Positions 1-8,912 of a stretch of 64,000 bases of DNA are shown piece by piece. A program made the translations under genes and the position numbers. Position 1 is the first letter of the stretch. Each line of letters starts with the position of its first letter. The stretch is taken from assembly GCA_047967505.1 (NCBI GenBank), contig CM106541.1. One strand, given 5' to 3'. Source of the DNA: Dipteris shenzhenensis. Its lineage: Eukaryota; Polypodiophyta; Polypodiopsida; Gleicheniales. The notes under the pieces were generated by a model. It worked only from the letters and a program-made list of their open reading frames with translations, ran no database searches and was not told the origin of the DNA.

Positions 1-917
1 ATAACAGCCTGCAAACGATGGGCAAGACTGATCCAAGCGAAATCCATGTCCTCCTGAGCATGTAAGAGGAGGGGACAGATAGCCACTCTCACCATGTTCT
101 GAAATTGTTGATGAAGCAAATAAGCACTATTGACATGGAGTAAGCGACGACCAAAAAAAGGCATATCATCTATCAAATGTGCTATAGATAATGCCAAACA
201 TACTGGAAAGTGATCAGATAGCAAGAGGGAATGATCAACCCATAGTGCACATGTGAAACTAGCATACTGCTGAGCATGCAGCAAATACCATCTGTCAAGT
301 CGAGCCCAGTAGTGAGTAAAGGCATTGTGATGGTATGTATAGCCCATATCTCTGTCCCTTGTTGAGAGCCATAAATCTTCTGCATGCAAGAAAGAAAGCA
401 TATCCTCCCAATGTCGAAGCTCAGTGGGGATCATGTGAGAATGATGAGTGGTGTTGTCTTGGATGGCAGGTGAATTATTAAAATCTCCACACAAAAAGGC
501 ATTAGACAGCCATGGATATTGTTTGAGGGAGGCCCACATTCGAGCTTTTGTCACAGAAGTTTGAGAGGCATAAACAGATGCTATTTCATAAAGATCAGCA
601 TGATAGATGCATCTGATCACCATCCAGCGACCCTGGGGGTCATTATAAGCAACCGTGGGCTACATATCATGTTTCACCAGCATGCATACCCCCGAAAAGG
701 ACATTGTACCAGCATAAAATATGTCATAACCAGCAAAGTGGCCCTGCTGGCCAGCCAAGAAGTGTTGGTTGTGTTCCTGTAAAGAAATTACATCGAGGTG
801 CATTCTATGTACATAATGCCAAAAAAGTCTCCACTTATTGACATTACAAAGACCTTGAACATTGTATGTAATACAAGTGATTGAAGTAGACATAGAAGAT
901 ATGTACAGCCAAACCAA
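1..917 (-). pseudogene. LINE ORF2, endonuclease (EEP/APE-like) domain, 5' part only
   Basis: This is the N-terminal endonuclease of a non-LTR retrotransposon ORF2, the enzyme that nicks target DNA to prime reverse transcription. Read from 917 leftwards in one frame, the EEP motifs appear in order: YNVQGL (metal-binding Asn), ISLQEHN (catalytic Glu), LCGDFNN, RLDRW and SDHFPV (catalytic Asp-His) at about 210. The frame is open to base 1 except for a TAG at 660-662, so the copy as it stands is broken. The RT part lies beyond the window. It follows ORF1 by about 24 bp on the same strand, the usual LINE order. Start taken at the Met about 17 codons before the first EEP motif. Domain call is secure; the edge truncation is only due to the window. 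Confidence 0.88.
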
Positions 918-941
918 AAAACATAGTAAAAGTATAAGTTG

Positions 942-2147
942 TCAGGCCTCAGCCATGACATCGAGGTCCACCTGGCCTCCTGGATCATTGGCTCTATTAT
1001 CCTCATCATTGTCACATACGGGGATGCCCTTCTTGAGCACATCAACCCACAGTTGAGAAGTGAGGCTATCAGCAGGGGTAGAGGCCTGACCAGGGGTGGA
1101 AGTAGAGGCATCCCAATGGCGAGATTGTAACGGTCGTGGCTTGAGCGCAAATACCTTTTTGGGTTGCTGCCAGGCACCTTGGGGAGAGGCAGGAGACTCG
1201 GAAATTTTGCCCTTTCCTTTATCCTTTTGCTTGGCTGAAATCTGAACCACATTTTCTTTGGGAGGGACAAATTGAGATGCTGCATCACCCAACTTGCTAG
1301 GCATAGCTTTAGGCCTCAGACCATAAGTTGGAGGGGAAGTATTTTCTTGAGCAATAGCTATAGGTGGGAGCTGATGTAGGACTGCAGGGCACTGTAAGGC
1401 TAGATGGCCAAACTTATGACATGTGAAGCAAGCACCTACAAATACTCCCCATTTCAAATCAAAATATTTTTCTCCCAAGGGAACATCCTCCACCTCTACC
1501 ACAATGGAAGGAGGGGTTGGGTGATCTGTATCCCAAAGAACACAAAACCGATTTCGATTACCTGAAGGATGGGGTGGGCATACAACTTGCCCCAAAGTAG
1601 CTGCCAAGCTTGGTAACTCAGCCCTCATATAATCCGGAAAGTCCACTACCTCAACCCATACAGGGCAATGATGTCGAATGAGACCATGATAATCCTTATT
1701 TGGCGACCATGGCATGACATGCACCATTTGTCTGCCATAGAATAGAGGGGACATCTCCAATATCTGCTGATGATGTGAGGCATCGAAAAAGTGCACTTCA
1801 TAAAAACCTCGAGAAGCAAAGTATACTCCTTCAACAAAGCAGCCTCTCAACAAAGCCTGAACCCACTGAGCTACATCATTTGCTAAAGGTAGCTTCCCTG
1901 GGAAAAAAATGATAATTGCTTGTTGAGAAAACTTTCGGAGAGGAGCAACCAATGAGGGCAACTTCAGCTTGTACTTAAGGGCTGGGGGAGGTTTGGCCCA
2001 CTCCTTCCGGCTGTGATGAAATTCATCCTTGAGCATGTCGAAGACATAGTGAGCATCTATAGATGCTGAAGAAGAAAAGTCGACTTGCTGTCTTTTGGAG
2101 TCCCGGGACAAGTCCTTCCGGGAGTAGCTTTTGAGATGGTCCTCCAT
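942..2147 (-). CDS. LINE ORF1: DUF4283-like domain plus CCHC zinc knuckle
   Basis: An uninterrupted 401-codon ORF, the probable RNA-binding ORF1 protein of the LINE whose endonuclease follows it. Residues about 70-200 have the pattern of the plant DUF4283 domain (hydrophobic core, 'FYEVHFFDASHHQQIL', then 'VMPWSPNKD' and 'CPVWVEVVDFPDYM'). A zinc knuckle CFTCHKFGHLALQC (C-X2-C-X4-H-X4-C) lies near residue 240. The C-terminal third is basic and low in complexity (KQKDKGKGK). Such proteins coat the LINE RNA in ribonucleoprotein particles. It is the only full-length transposon ORF in the first 30 kb, although its partner ORF2 has a stop codon. Family call is firm; the exact start is the first Met of the open frame. 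Confidence 0.85.
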   Translation of the reverse strand: MEDHLKSYSRKDLSRDSKRQQVDFSSSASIDAHYVFDMLKDEFHHSRKEWAKPPPALKYKLKLPSLVAPLRKFSQQAIIIFFPGKLPLANDVAQWVQALLRGCFVEGVYFASRGFYEVHFFDASHHQQILEMSPLFYGRQMVHVMPWSPNKDYHGLIRHHCPVWVEVVDFPDYMRAELPSLAATLGQVVCPPHPSGNRNRFCVLWDTDHPTPPSIVVEVEDVPLGEKYFDLKWGVFVGACFTCHKFGHLALQCPAVLHQLPPIAIAQENTSPPTYGLRPKAMPSKLGDAASQFVPPKENVVQISAKQKDKGKGKISESPASPQGAWQQPKKVFALKPRPLQSRHWDASTSTPGQASTPADSLTSQLWVDVLKKGIPVCDNDEDNRANDPGGQVDLDVMAEA

Positions 2148-2700
2148 GGAAGTAAGCAGGGCAGAAACGATGAAAAGGCAGAAAAAGCAGATCTATACGA
2201 GAGGCTTTGTAGAGGGCAAATAGCACGGGAAGAGTAAAGACAAACAGTACGGAAAGAGCAGGGCTGTATGGACTATACGAGACAGGGCAGGGATGTACAG
2301 ATATCCGAAATTGTATGGACTATACGTGATGCAGACAGAAAACGCAGAAACTGTACGGGGGAGCAAGAACCGAATAGAGATGCTGACGGGGCAGAGAGCT
2401 AGACTGTACGAAAAGGCCAGGGGCGTACGGATGTACGAAGGGAACTACTGAAAGGGGACAATGATGGCGAGGTAAGCAGCAGCGGGATTGCTCGAGGATT
2501 GCGCAAGGATGAGCGGAGGCTGTTGGTACGGCCGTATGGGAGGTGTACAGCGACCGTACGACTGTACGGTCAGGAGGGGGCTGTACGGGAAGCTGTCTCT
2601 CTCTCGATCGCCTCTCTCTCACCAAACATACACACACACACACACATGTGCGAGTGCGTGCACACACACAAACATACTTAATAAAAACTTTTTAAATTAA
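2148..2700 (-). promoter_or_regulatory. Probable LINE 5' untranslated/promoter region with recurrent GTACG motifs
   Basis: This lies upstream of ORF1 on the minus strand and contains no credible ORF. The words GTACG, GTACA or TATACG recur more than ten times between about 2245 and 2595 in slightly different contexts. It is followed by a CT-rich stretch (2597-2622) and a CA dinucleotide run (about 2630-2668). LINEs carry internal promoters in their 5' UTR, so a regulatory role is a reasonable inference, but no known binding site is identified. Confidence 0.35.
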
Positions 2701-4152
2701 TTTCTTCTTTATATACAACTTTAGTCTATTGGTACGTTTTCTTTAGAACTGAGTTAATGCATTTTATTAGTGCTTTCCTTTTTGAAATCATTATACTTTT
2801 ATACGTTTGAATTTGGAGGGATGTTCTTGTTCCTAGGTAAAGCAATAACAAGCCAAGGGAAACAAGCATTACCTATCTACCCAAATTAAGCTATATTATT
2901 CTAACATATGGTTTATTTGGATGGAGGCAGGTAAGTGGACCTTGACCTTGGAGCTTGGACTATCTTACGGGTTCGACACTTTTTTACTCATTTTTTCTAA
3001 CCCTACTAGGGTTTGGTTGGTGTAATAGTACATTTGAAATTAAACTTAATTTGAGTTCTTCAAGTGTTTATTCTCCATATTTGAGTTATTTTTAGTTAAT
3101 GTTGTTGAGCTATTGTATGACTGAATCGATTGTATGGTTCATTTATTGATGGGATTATTAAATCTAAACACACACATTGATCTCCCAACTTGGTCGGGCT
3201 AGTACCATACAATCAGTTTTTAGTTAAGTGCTATTATTTCCTTTGATTTCTAACTATTGGTCCCTTGTGCAAAAACACTGGATCCAACCCCTTGTGAATT
3301 TGGAGTATGTAACTACTTATAAAACACTCTTCACACTTATCATCCTTATCCATTTCTGTTGTACAAAAGTCATTTAGCATTCTATTAGGTGGGGAGTAAG
3401 TTCCACATGGTACCATGTGGTCTTACCCTTTGGGTTGGGGGTGGGACACACACACACACACATTAAATTAATTTCTTCTTTAAATGCAAATTTACTCTAT
3501 TGGTACATTTTCTTTAAAACAGAGCTAATGCATTGTTTATTAGTGCTTTCCTTTGTGAAATCATTATACTTTTATACACTAGAATATGGAGGGATGTTCT
3601 TGTTCCTAGGTAAAGCAATAACAAGCCAGGGAAAACATGCATTACATGTCTAGCCAAATTAAGCTATATTGTTCTAACATATGGTCTATTTGGATGGTGG
3701 TAGGTAAGTGGACCCTACCCTTGGAGCCTCTAATCACTTGACATAGATGAAATGAAAGGCTTGAAAGCCTTCATTAAACATCTTCAAAGTATGATGTAGA
3801 AATATCTTGAGCAATCAACTAAGAATTTGGAGACAATTAAATCAACCGAAGCACTTATCCAATCTTTAGAAAGACAAGAAAACTTAATGAGCATTGAATA
3901 CTGTGAATCCTTTTGGCCGGAACAAGCTAGACTACCTTATGGATTCGACACTTATTTACTCATTTTTTATAACCATACCCGGGATTTGATTGTAATAATA
4001 CATTTGAAATTAAACTTGATGTGAGTTCTTTAAGTATTTATTCTCCATATCTAAATTGAGCCTAAATTATTTCTATTTAATGTTGTTAAGCTATTCAATG
4101 ACTGAATCGATTGTATGGTTCATTTATTGACAAGGATTATTAAATCTACACA
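2695..4152. repeat. Diverged direct duplication (about 2695-3172 and 3463-4152)
   Basis: Two copies of one AT-rich segment lie in the same orientation. Both run from 'AATTTCTTCTTTA' through 'GGAGGGATGTTCTTGTTCC', 'TTCGACACTT' and 'GACTGAATCGATTGTATGG' to a CA repeat. The second copy has about 200 extra bases near 3730-3935. The 290 bases between the copies hold nothing recognisable. No coding signal is seen in either copy. Confidence 0.8.
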
Positions 4153-4189
4153 CACACACACACACACAAATCCCCTTCTAAGGGGTTGT

Positions 4190-4404
4190 CTAGCAGGGAC
4201 TAGAAAATATATGGACCAATATGCCTTAGGTATATAAAGTAATCCCCTAATTTCACCACACATTCATAGTGCACTAATGCCTTTGGTAGCATAGATTTTA
4301 CTAAGTGGACATATCTTCACCATAGTGGATAATTGACGTATATGTTTGATACTTTGAGAGAAATTTATTTGAAAGAATTATTGGGATTGAGTAACCTAAA
4401 TTCA

Positions 4405-4447
<43 letters not shown>

Positions 4448-4686
4448 CCCTACTAGAAAATATATGGACCAATATGCCTTAGGTATATGAAGTAATCCCC
4501 TAATTTGACCACATATTCATAGTGCACTAATGCCTTCGGTAGCATAGATTTTATGACACTAAGTGGACATATCTTCACCATAATGGATAATTGACGTATA
4601 TGTTTGATACTTTGAGAGAAATTTATTTGAAAGAATTATTGGGATTGAGTAACCTAAATTCATACATGTGTGTGTGTGTGTGTGTA
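4190..4686. repeat. Tandem duplication, unit about 255 bp, each copy ending in a TG repeat
   Basis: Copies at about 4190-4446 and 4447-4686 are nearly identical from 'CTAGAAAATATATGGACC' to 'CATACATGTGTGTG'. They differ mainly in TG-repeat length (long run near 4409-4441, shorter near 4669-4686) and in a few bases such as an inserted GACA near 4555. Confidence 0.85.
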
Positions 4687-4975
4687 GATATAGATATCTA
4701 CATGGACATGGGTCTATGGATATGGGTCTGTGAAAGATACCCATATATCCCATGTAAGACTATGACATTATCGAAATATTGAATTAAATCCATGAGAAAG
4801 GGGATGAGCGTTTGGCATGAAACTCTTCATTAGAATAAAAATACATAAATTATGATTCTTTATTGATTATGATCAATATTTTTCCTATGTAGATATAGAT
4901 ATCTACATGGACATGGGTCTATGGATATGGGTCTGTGAAATATACCCATCTATCCCATGTAAGACTATAACATTA
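4684..4975. repeat. Tandem 205-bp unit (A-B-A'), interrupted by the foldback element
   Basis: The unit beginning 'GTAGATATAGATATC' at 4684 recurs at 4889. The first copy is complete (A 4684-4770, B 4771-4888). The second is split: its A' half is 4889-4975 and its B' half resumes at 8800-8912, on the far side of the foldback element. The first copy therefore works as an internal empty-site control for that insertion. Confidence 0.85.
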
Positions 4976-5283
4976 AACACTTATTTCATTAATTTTGGAC
5001 TTGTCAATGTACAAATTCATTTTTATAGATACTTTTGGACTAGATTTTGGATAAAATTTAAGAAAAAACCCACTCTTTAAAACAAAGATGAAAACATTAA
5101 AAAACAAATTTTAAGAGTTTTTTGAAGGAAATTAAATCAAAATTATAAAATTTAACGTGACACAATTTAATACATAAAAAACACTTGTAAACTCTCATTA
5201 GTTACATCAAAAGACTTATATTTTCTTAATTATTTACTTAATTATTATAATTAAAATTAATAAAAATAATTTAAATGCATTGA

Positions 5284-5895
5284 TAAATTTATGTATGTAT
5301 GTATGTATGTATGGCCCATGCATGACATTAATTTACTATAAGAGTCCTCAAATGTATGTATGTTTGTATGTATGGCCCATGTATGACATTAATTTACCAT
5401 AAGAGTAACGGTATGAATGCATGCATGCATGCATGTATGTATGTATGTATGTATGCATGCATGCATGTATGTATGTATGGCCCATGCATGACATTAATTT
5501 ACCACCATAAGAGTCCTCTAAAATCTTCAAGATATCATAACGGTATCAATAAACACCTTTTGAGAGTTTAAAAACTCTAAAGTCTCGTAGATATGGCATC
5601 ACACACGACGTTGCACATGCATGCATGGAGCGTACATGTCCTTGGTTCATCGATGGAAGGCCATTGATACATATGGTGGGACCGATGCAATGCACTTGTC
5701 CATATGGCATAGGCATGCCCACAAGGCTTTTAGTTTATATGGGTCCGTGTGGGATTCATGGTGCAACTGTTGTGACAAAGGGGAGGGAGGGGGAAAGAGA
5801 GAAAGGGACGGAGGTAAGAAAGAGAGAAAAATTAAGGGGAAAGGTGAGGGGACAGAGAAAGGAAGGGAAGGGAAGGGAAGGAGAAGGGATAGGGA

Positions 5896-5948
<53 letters not shown>

Positions 5949-6835
5949 GGAAGGGGAGGGGAGGGGAGTTGAGGGGAAGGGAAGGGCAGGGTGAGGAACG
6001 GCGAAAGGAGGGGAGGGAGGAAGGGGAGGGGAGGGGAGGGGAATGGGGATTGGGAGGGGAAGGGAGGGGATGCAAGGGATAAGGGGAGGAGAGGGGAGGG
6101 GAGAGGTGAGGAAGGGAAGGAGTGGGGAGGGGGGCTCCCTAATGCATGCTCTGGCGGCCACGACCGCCAAGCCTAGGCCTAACTAATGCATGCTCATGAA
6201 AGGGGATGGGAGGGGTGACGAAAGGAAGGAGAGGGGAGGGGGTTAACTAATACATGCTCTGGAAGCCGCAGTTACCAAGGCCCTGAGCATAAAAAATAAA
6301 ATAAATTGTCGCAGGGGCTTGGTAGCCACGGTCGCCCAATTGGTGTTTTGGATTCGAAGGGGGAGGGGTGAAGGAAAGAGAGAGGGGAGGGAGAAGAGAG
6401 AGGGAGCAGAGAGGGGAAGAGAAGAGAGGGAGAGGGGAGAGGAAGAAGAGGGAGAAGGGAGGGAGAAAAGAGAGGGAGAGGGGAAGAAGAGAGAGAGGGG
6501 AGGAGAAGATAGAGGGAGAGGGGAGAGGAAGAAGAGGGAGAGGGGAGGGAGAAAAGAGAGGGAGAGGGGAAGAAGAGAGAGAGGGGAGGGAGAAGATAGA
6601 GGGAGAGGGGAGCGGAAGGGAAGAGAGGGAAAAGAGAGAGGGAGAAGGGAGAGAAAGAAGACGGAAGAGAGGAAAGAGAGGGGATGGGAGGGGAGGAGAG
6701 GACGGAGAGGGGAGAGGAGGAAGGAGAGGGGAGAAGGGAGAGGGACAAGAAGAAGAGGGGAGAGGAAGGGGATAGCGAAGGGAGGGGAACGTGAGAGGCT
6801 ATATATAAGCCACAGAACCCTAAAGTTTTGAATTT
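5284..6835. repeat. Left arm of the foldback element (purine-rich on + strand)
   Basis: From ATGT/ATGC tetranucleotide runs (about 5290-5480), through a unique block, into GGGA/GAGA purine sequence with a long GA run near 5899-5942. GC-rich modules containing 'GCATGCTCTGG' and 'GGCCACG' sit at about 6131-6170 and 6240-6345. A second purine tract spans 6360-6780, and the arm ends in 'GGCTATATATAAGCC', 'CCCTAAAG' and 'TTTTGAATT'. All long reading frames here are products of the biased composition and are not annotated as genes. Confidence 0.85.
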
Positions 6836-6969
6836 CCCTTTCTTTTTCCTCTCTCCCTCTCCCGCTCCCTCTCCCTCCTTAGAATTCGAACATCTCACTC
6901 TCTCTCCTCGCTATTCTCTCCCTTCTCTCTCCTAGAATTCAAACTTCCTGCTCCTTTCTCCTCTCCCCA

Positions 6970-8006
6970 TTTGAATTCAAAATTTTTAGGGTTTCATGCT
7001 TTATATATCGCCATTCACCTCCCGTCTCCCTCCCCTCTCACATTCCCCTTCCCTCTCCCTCCCTTCGCTTTCCCCTTCCTCTCCCCTCTCTCTCTCCCCT
7101 CCCGTCTCTCTCTCTCTCTCTTCTCCCCTCTCGTCCCCTCTTCTCCCCTCTCATCCGCTCTTCTCCCTCTCTTCCCTCTTCTTCCTCTCCCCTCTTCTCC
7201 TCTCATCTCCCTCTCGTCCCTTCCGCTCGCCTTTTCCTCTCTTTTCTCCCTCCCCTCTCCCTCTTCTTCCTCTCCCCTCTCCCCCTCTTCTCTTTCCCTC
7301 CCCGCTCCCTCTCTCTTCTTGCTCCCCTCTCTCTTCCCTTCACCCCTCCCCATTCCAATCCAAAACACCAATTGGGTAGCCATGGCCGCCAAGCCCCTCC
7401 GCACAAAATTTTTTTAATTATTGTTTTTGCGGTGGGGCTTGGCTGCCAACAGTTGGTAGTGCATGTATTTGTGAGCCCCCTCCCCTCTCCTTCCCTTCCT
7501 CACCGCTCCCCTCCCCTTCCCCTTTCCCTCCTCTCCATTTTAAATTTCCTACTATTGTCTCTTTAGGCGCTCGGTGGCCGCGACTACCAAAGCATGCATT
7601 AGGGAGGCCCCCTCCCCACTCTTTTCCTTCCTCACCCCTCCCCCCCCCCTCCCTCCCTTCCTTCTTCCCTCCCCTCTCCCTCCCTCTTCCCCCCCTCCCC
7701 TCTCCATCCCCATCCCCCTTCCCCTCACCTCCCCTCCCCTTCCCTTCCTCACCCCTCTCCCTTTCCCTCCCCTCCCCCTCCCCATTCTCCTCCCCTCCCC
7801 TCCCCTTCCCCATTCTCCTCCCCTCCCCCTCCTCTCCCCTTCCCCTTTCCCTCCCTTCCTCACCCCTCTCCCTTTCCCTCCCCATTCCCCTTCCCTCCCC
7901 TCCCCTTGCTCCCTCCCCCTCTTCTCCCCTCCCCCCCTCCTTACCCTGCCCTTCCCTTCCCTTCCCCTTCACCTCCCCTCCCCTCCCCTCCCCTTCCCCC
8001 TTCCTT

Positions 8007-8059
<53 letters not shown>

Positions 8060-8530
8060 CCCTTCCCTTTCTCCTTCCTTTCCCTTCCCTTCCCCCTCTC
8101 CTTCCCTTTCCTTCCCTTCCCCCTCTCCTTCCCTTCCCCCTTCCTTTTCCTCTCTTTCTTACCTTCCTCCCTTTCTCTCTTTCCCCCTCCCTCCCCTCCA
8201 TCAACAGCCATCTCAGCATGAATCCCACACCGGCACGGATCAACTAAAAGCCCTACAGTCATGCCCATGCCACATGGACAAGTGTAGTGCACTAGACCCA
8301 CCATATGTATCAATGGCCTTCCATCGATGAACCAAGGACATTTACATTCCATGCATGCATGTGTAGCGTCGTGTGTGACTCCATATCCTACTAGATTTTA
8401 GAGTTTTCAAATTCTCAAAAGGGGTTTGTTAATACCATTATGATATCTTGAAGATTTTAGAGGACTCTAATGGTAAATTAATATCATGCATGGGCCATGC
8501 ATACATACATACATGCATGCATGCATACAT
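6970..8530. repeat. Right arm of the foldback element (pyrimidine-rich on + strand)
   Basis: Reverse-complement counterpart of the left arm: 'AATTCAAAATTTTTAGGG' and 'CTTTATATATCG' near the centre, a CT tract 7020-7340, 'CACCAATTGGGTAGCCATGG' at about 7364-7384, GC-rich modules at 7431-7482 and 7567-7612, a CT tract with a CT run near 8015-8054, then the unique block and ATAC/ATGC runs at 8500-8530. Arm lengths differ because the low-complexity tracts have drifted. Confidence 0.85.
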
Positions 8531-8795
8531 ATAATTTTTTCATACATTTAAATTACATTTATTAATTTAAATGTAATTAAAGTATCTTTTTTATTAAATT
8601 ATTAATTAAAATTATTATTAAGTGCAACATTATAGAGAGATATTCTAAAATTTAGTATGTGGAAATGACAGTGCCAAAAAGTAAACTTTTGATTCTCGAA
8701 CAACATTTTCATAAAGTAAACTTTCCACTTCAGAAGGAGTTTTAGGATTAGTCCAAATGTAGACATATGAGTCCAAAATTAATGAAATAAGTGTT

Positions 8796-8912
8796 ATTAT
8801 GGAAATATTGAATTACATCCATGAGCAAGGGATGAGCGTTTAGAATGAAACTCTTTATTAGAATAAATATACATAAATTATGATTCTTTATTGATTATGA
8901 TCAATATTTTTC
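8796..8912. repeat. Right flank of the foldback element (B' half of the split tandem unit)
   Basis: ATTA (8796-8799) followed by a close copy of 4771-4887 in the same orientation ('GGAAATATTGAATTACATCC' to 'GATCAATATTTTTCC'). It proves that 4975 and 8800 were once adjacent. Confidence 0.85.

Larger units (their letters stand above)
4976..8795. mobile_element. Foldback/long-inverted-repeat DNA element, non-autonomous
   Basis: A 3,820-bp element whose two halves are inverted copies of each other. The outer 25 bp are an exact inverted repeat starting AACACTTATTTC at 4976 and ending at 8795. The match then weakens across about 270 AT-rich bases, and recovers through the ATGT/ATGC repeats, a ~200-bp unique block (5480-5760 against 8220-8500), a purine-rich left arm, a GC-rich module and the centre at about 6836-6970. 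ATTA lies on each side (4972-4975 and 8796-8799). The neighbouring tandem unit shows the same site without the insert and with a single ATTA. No transposase is present, so movement would need an enzyme supplied in trans. A 4-bp duplication is not typical of hAT (8 bp) or Mutator (about 9 bp); the superfamily is left open. Confidence 0.85.

Noticed and set aside
5621-8352. Many long open frames in the purine and pyrimidine tracts
   Set aside because: They mirror each other on both strands and in several frames, consist of Gly/Arg/Glu/Lys or Pro/Ser/Leu only, and follow from low-complexity composition inside the foldback arms.
4976-8795. Assembly artefact producing a palindrome
   Set aside because: The arms differ at many positions and in tract length, and a matching empty site with a short target duplication exists; an artefact would give near-identical arms.
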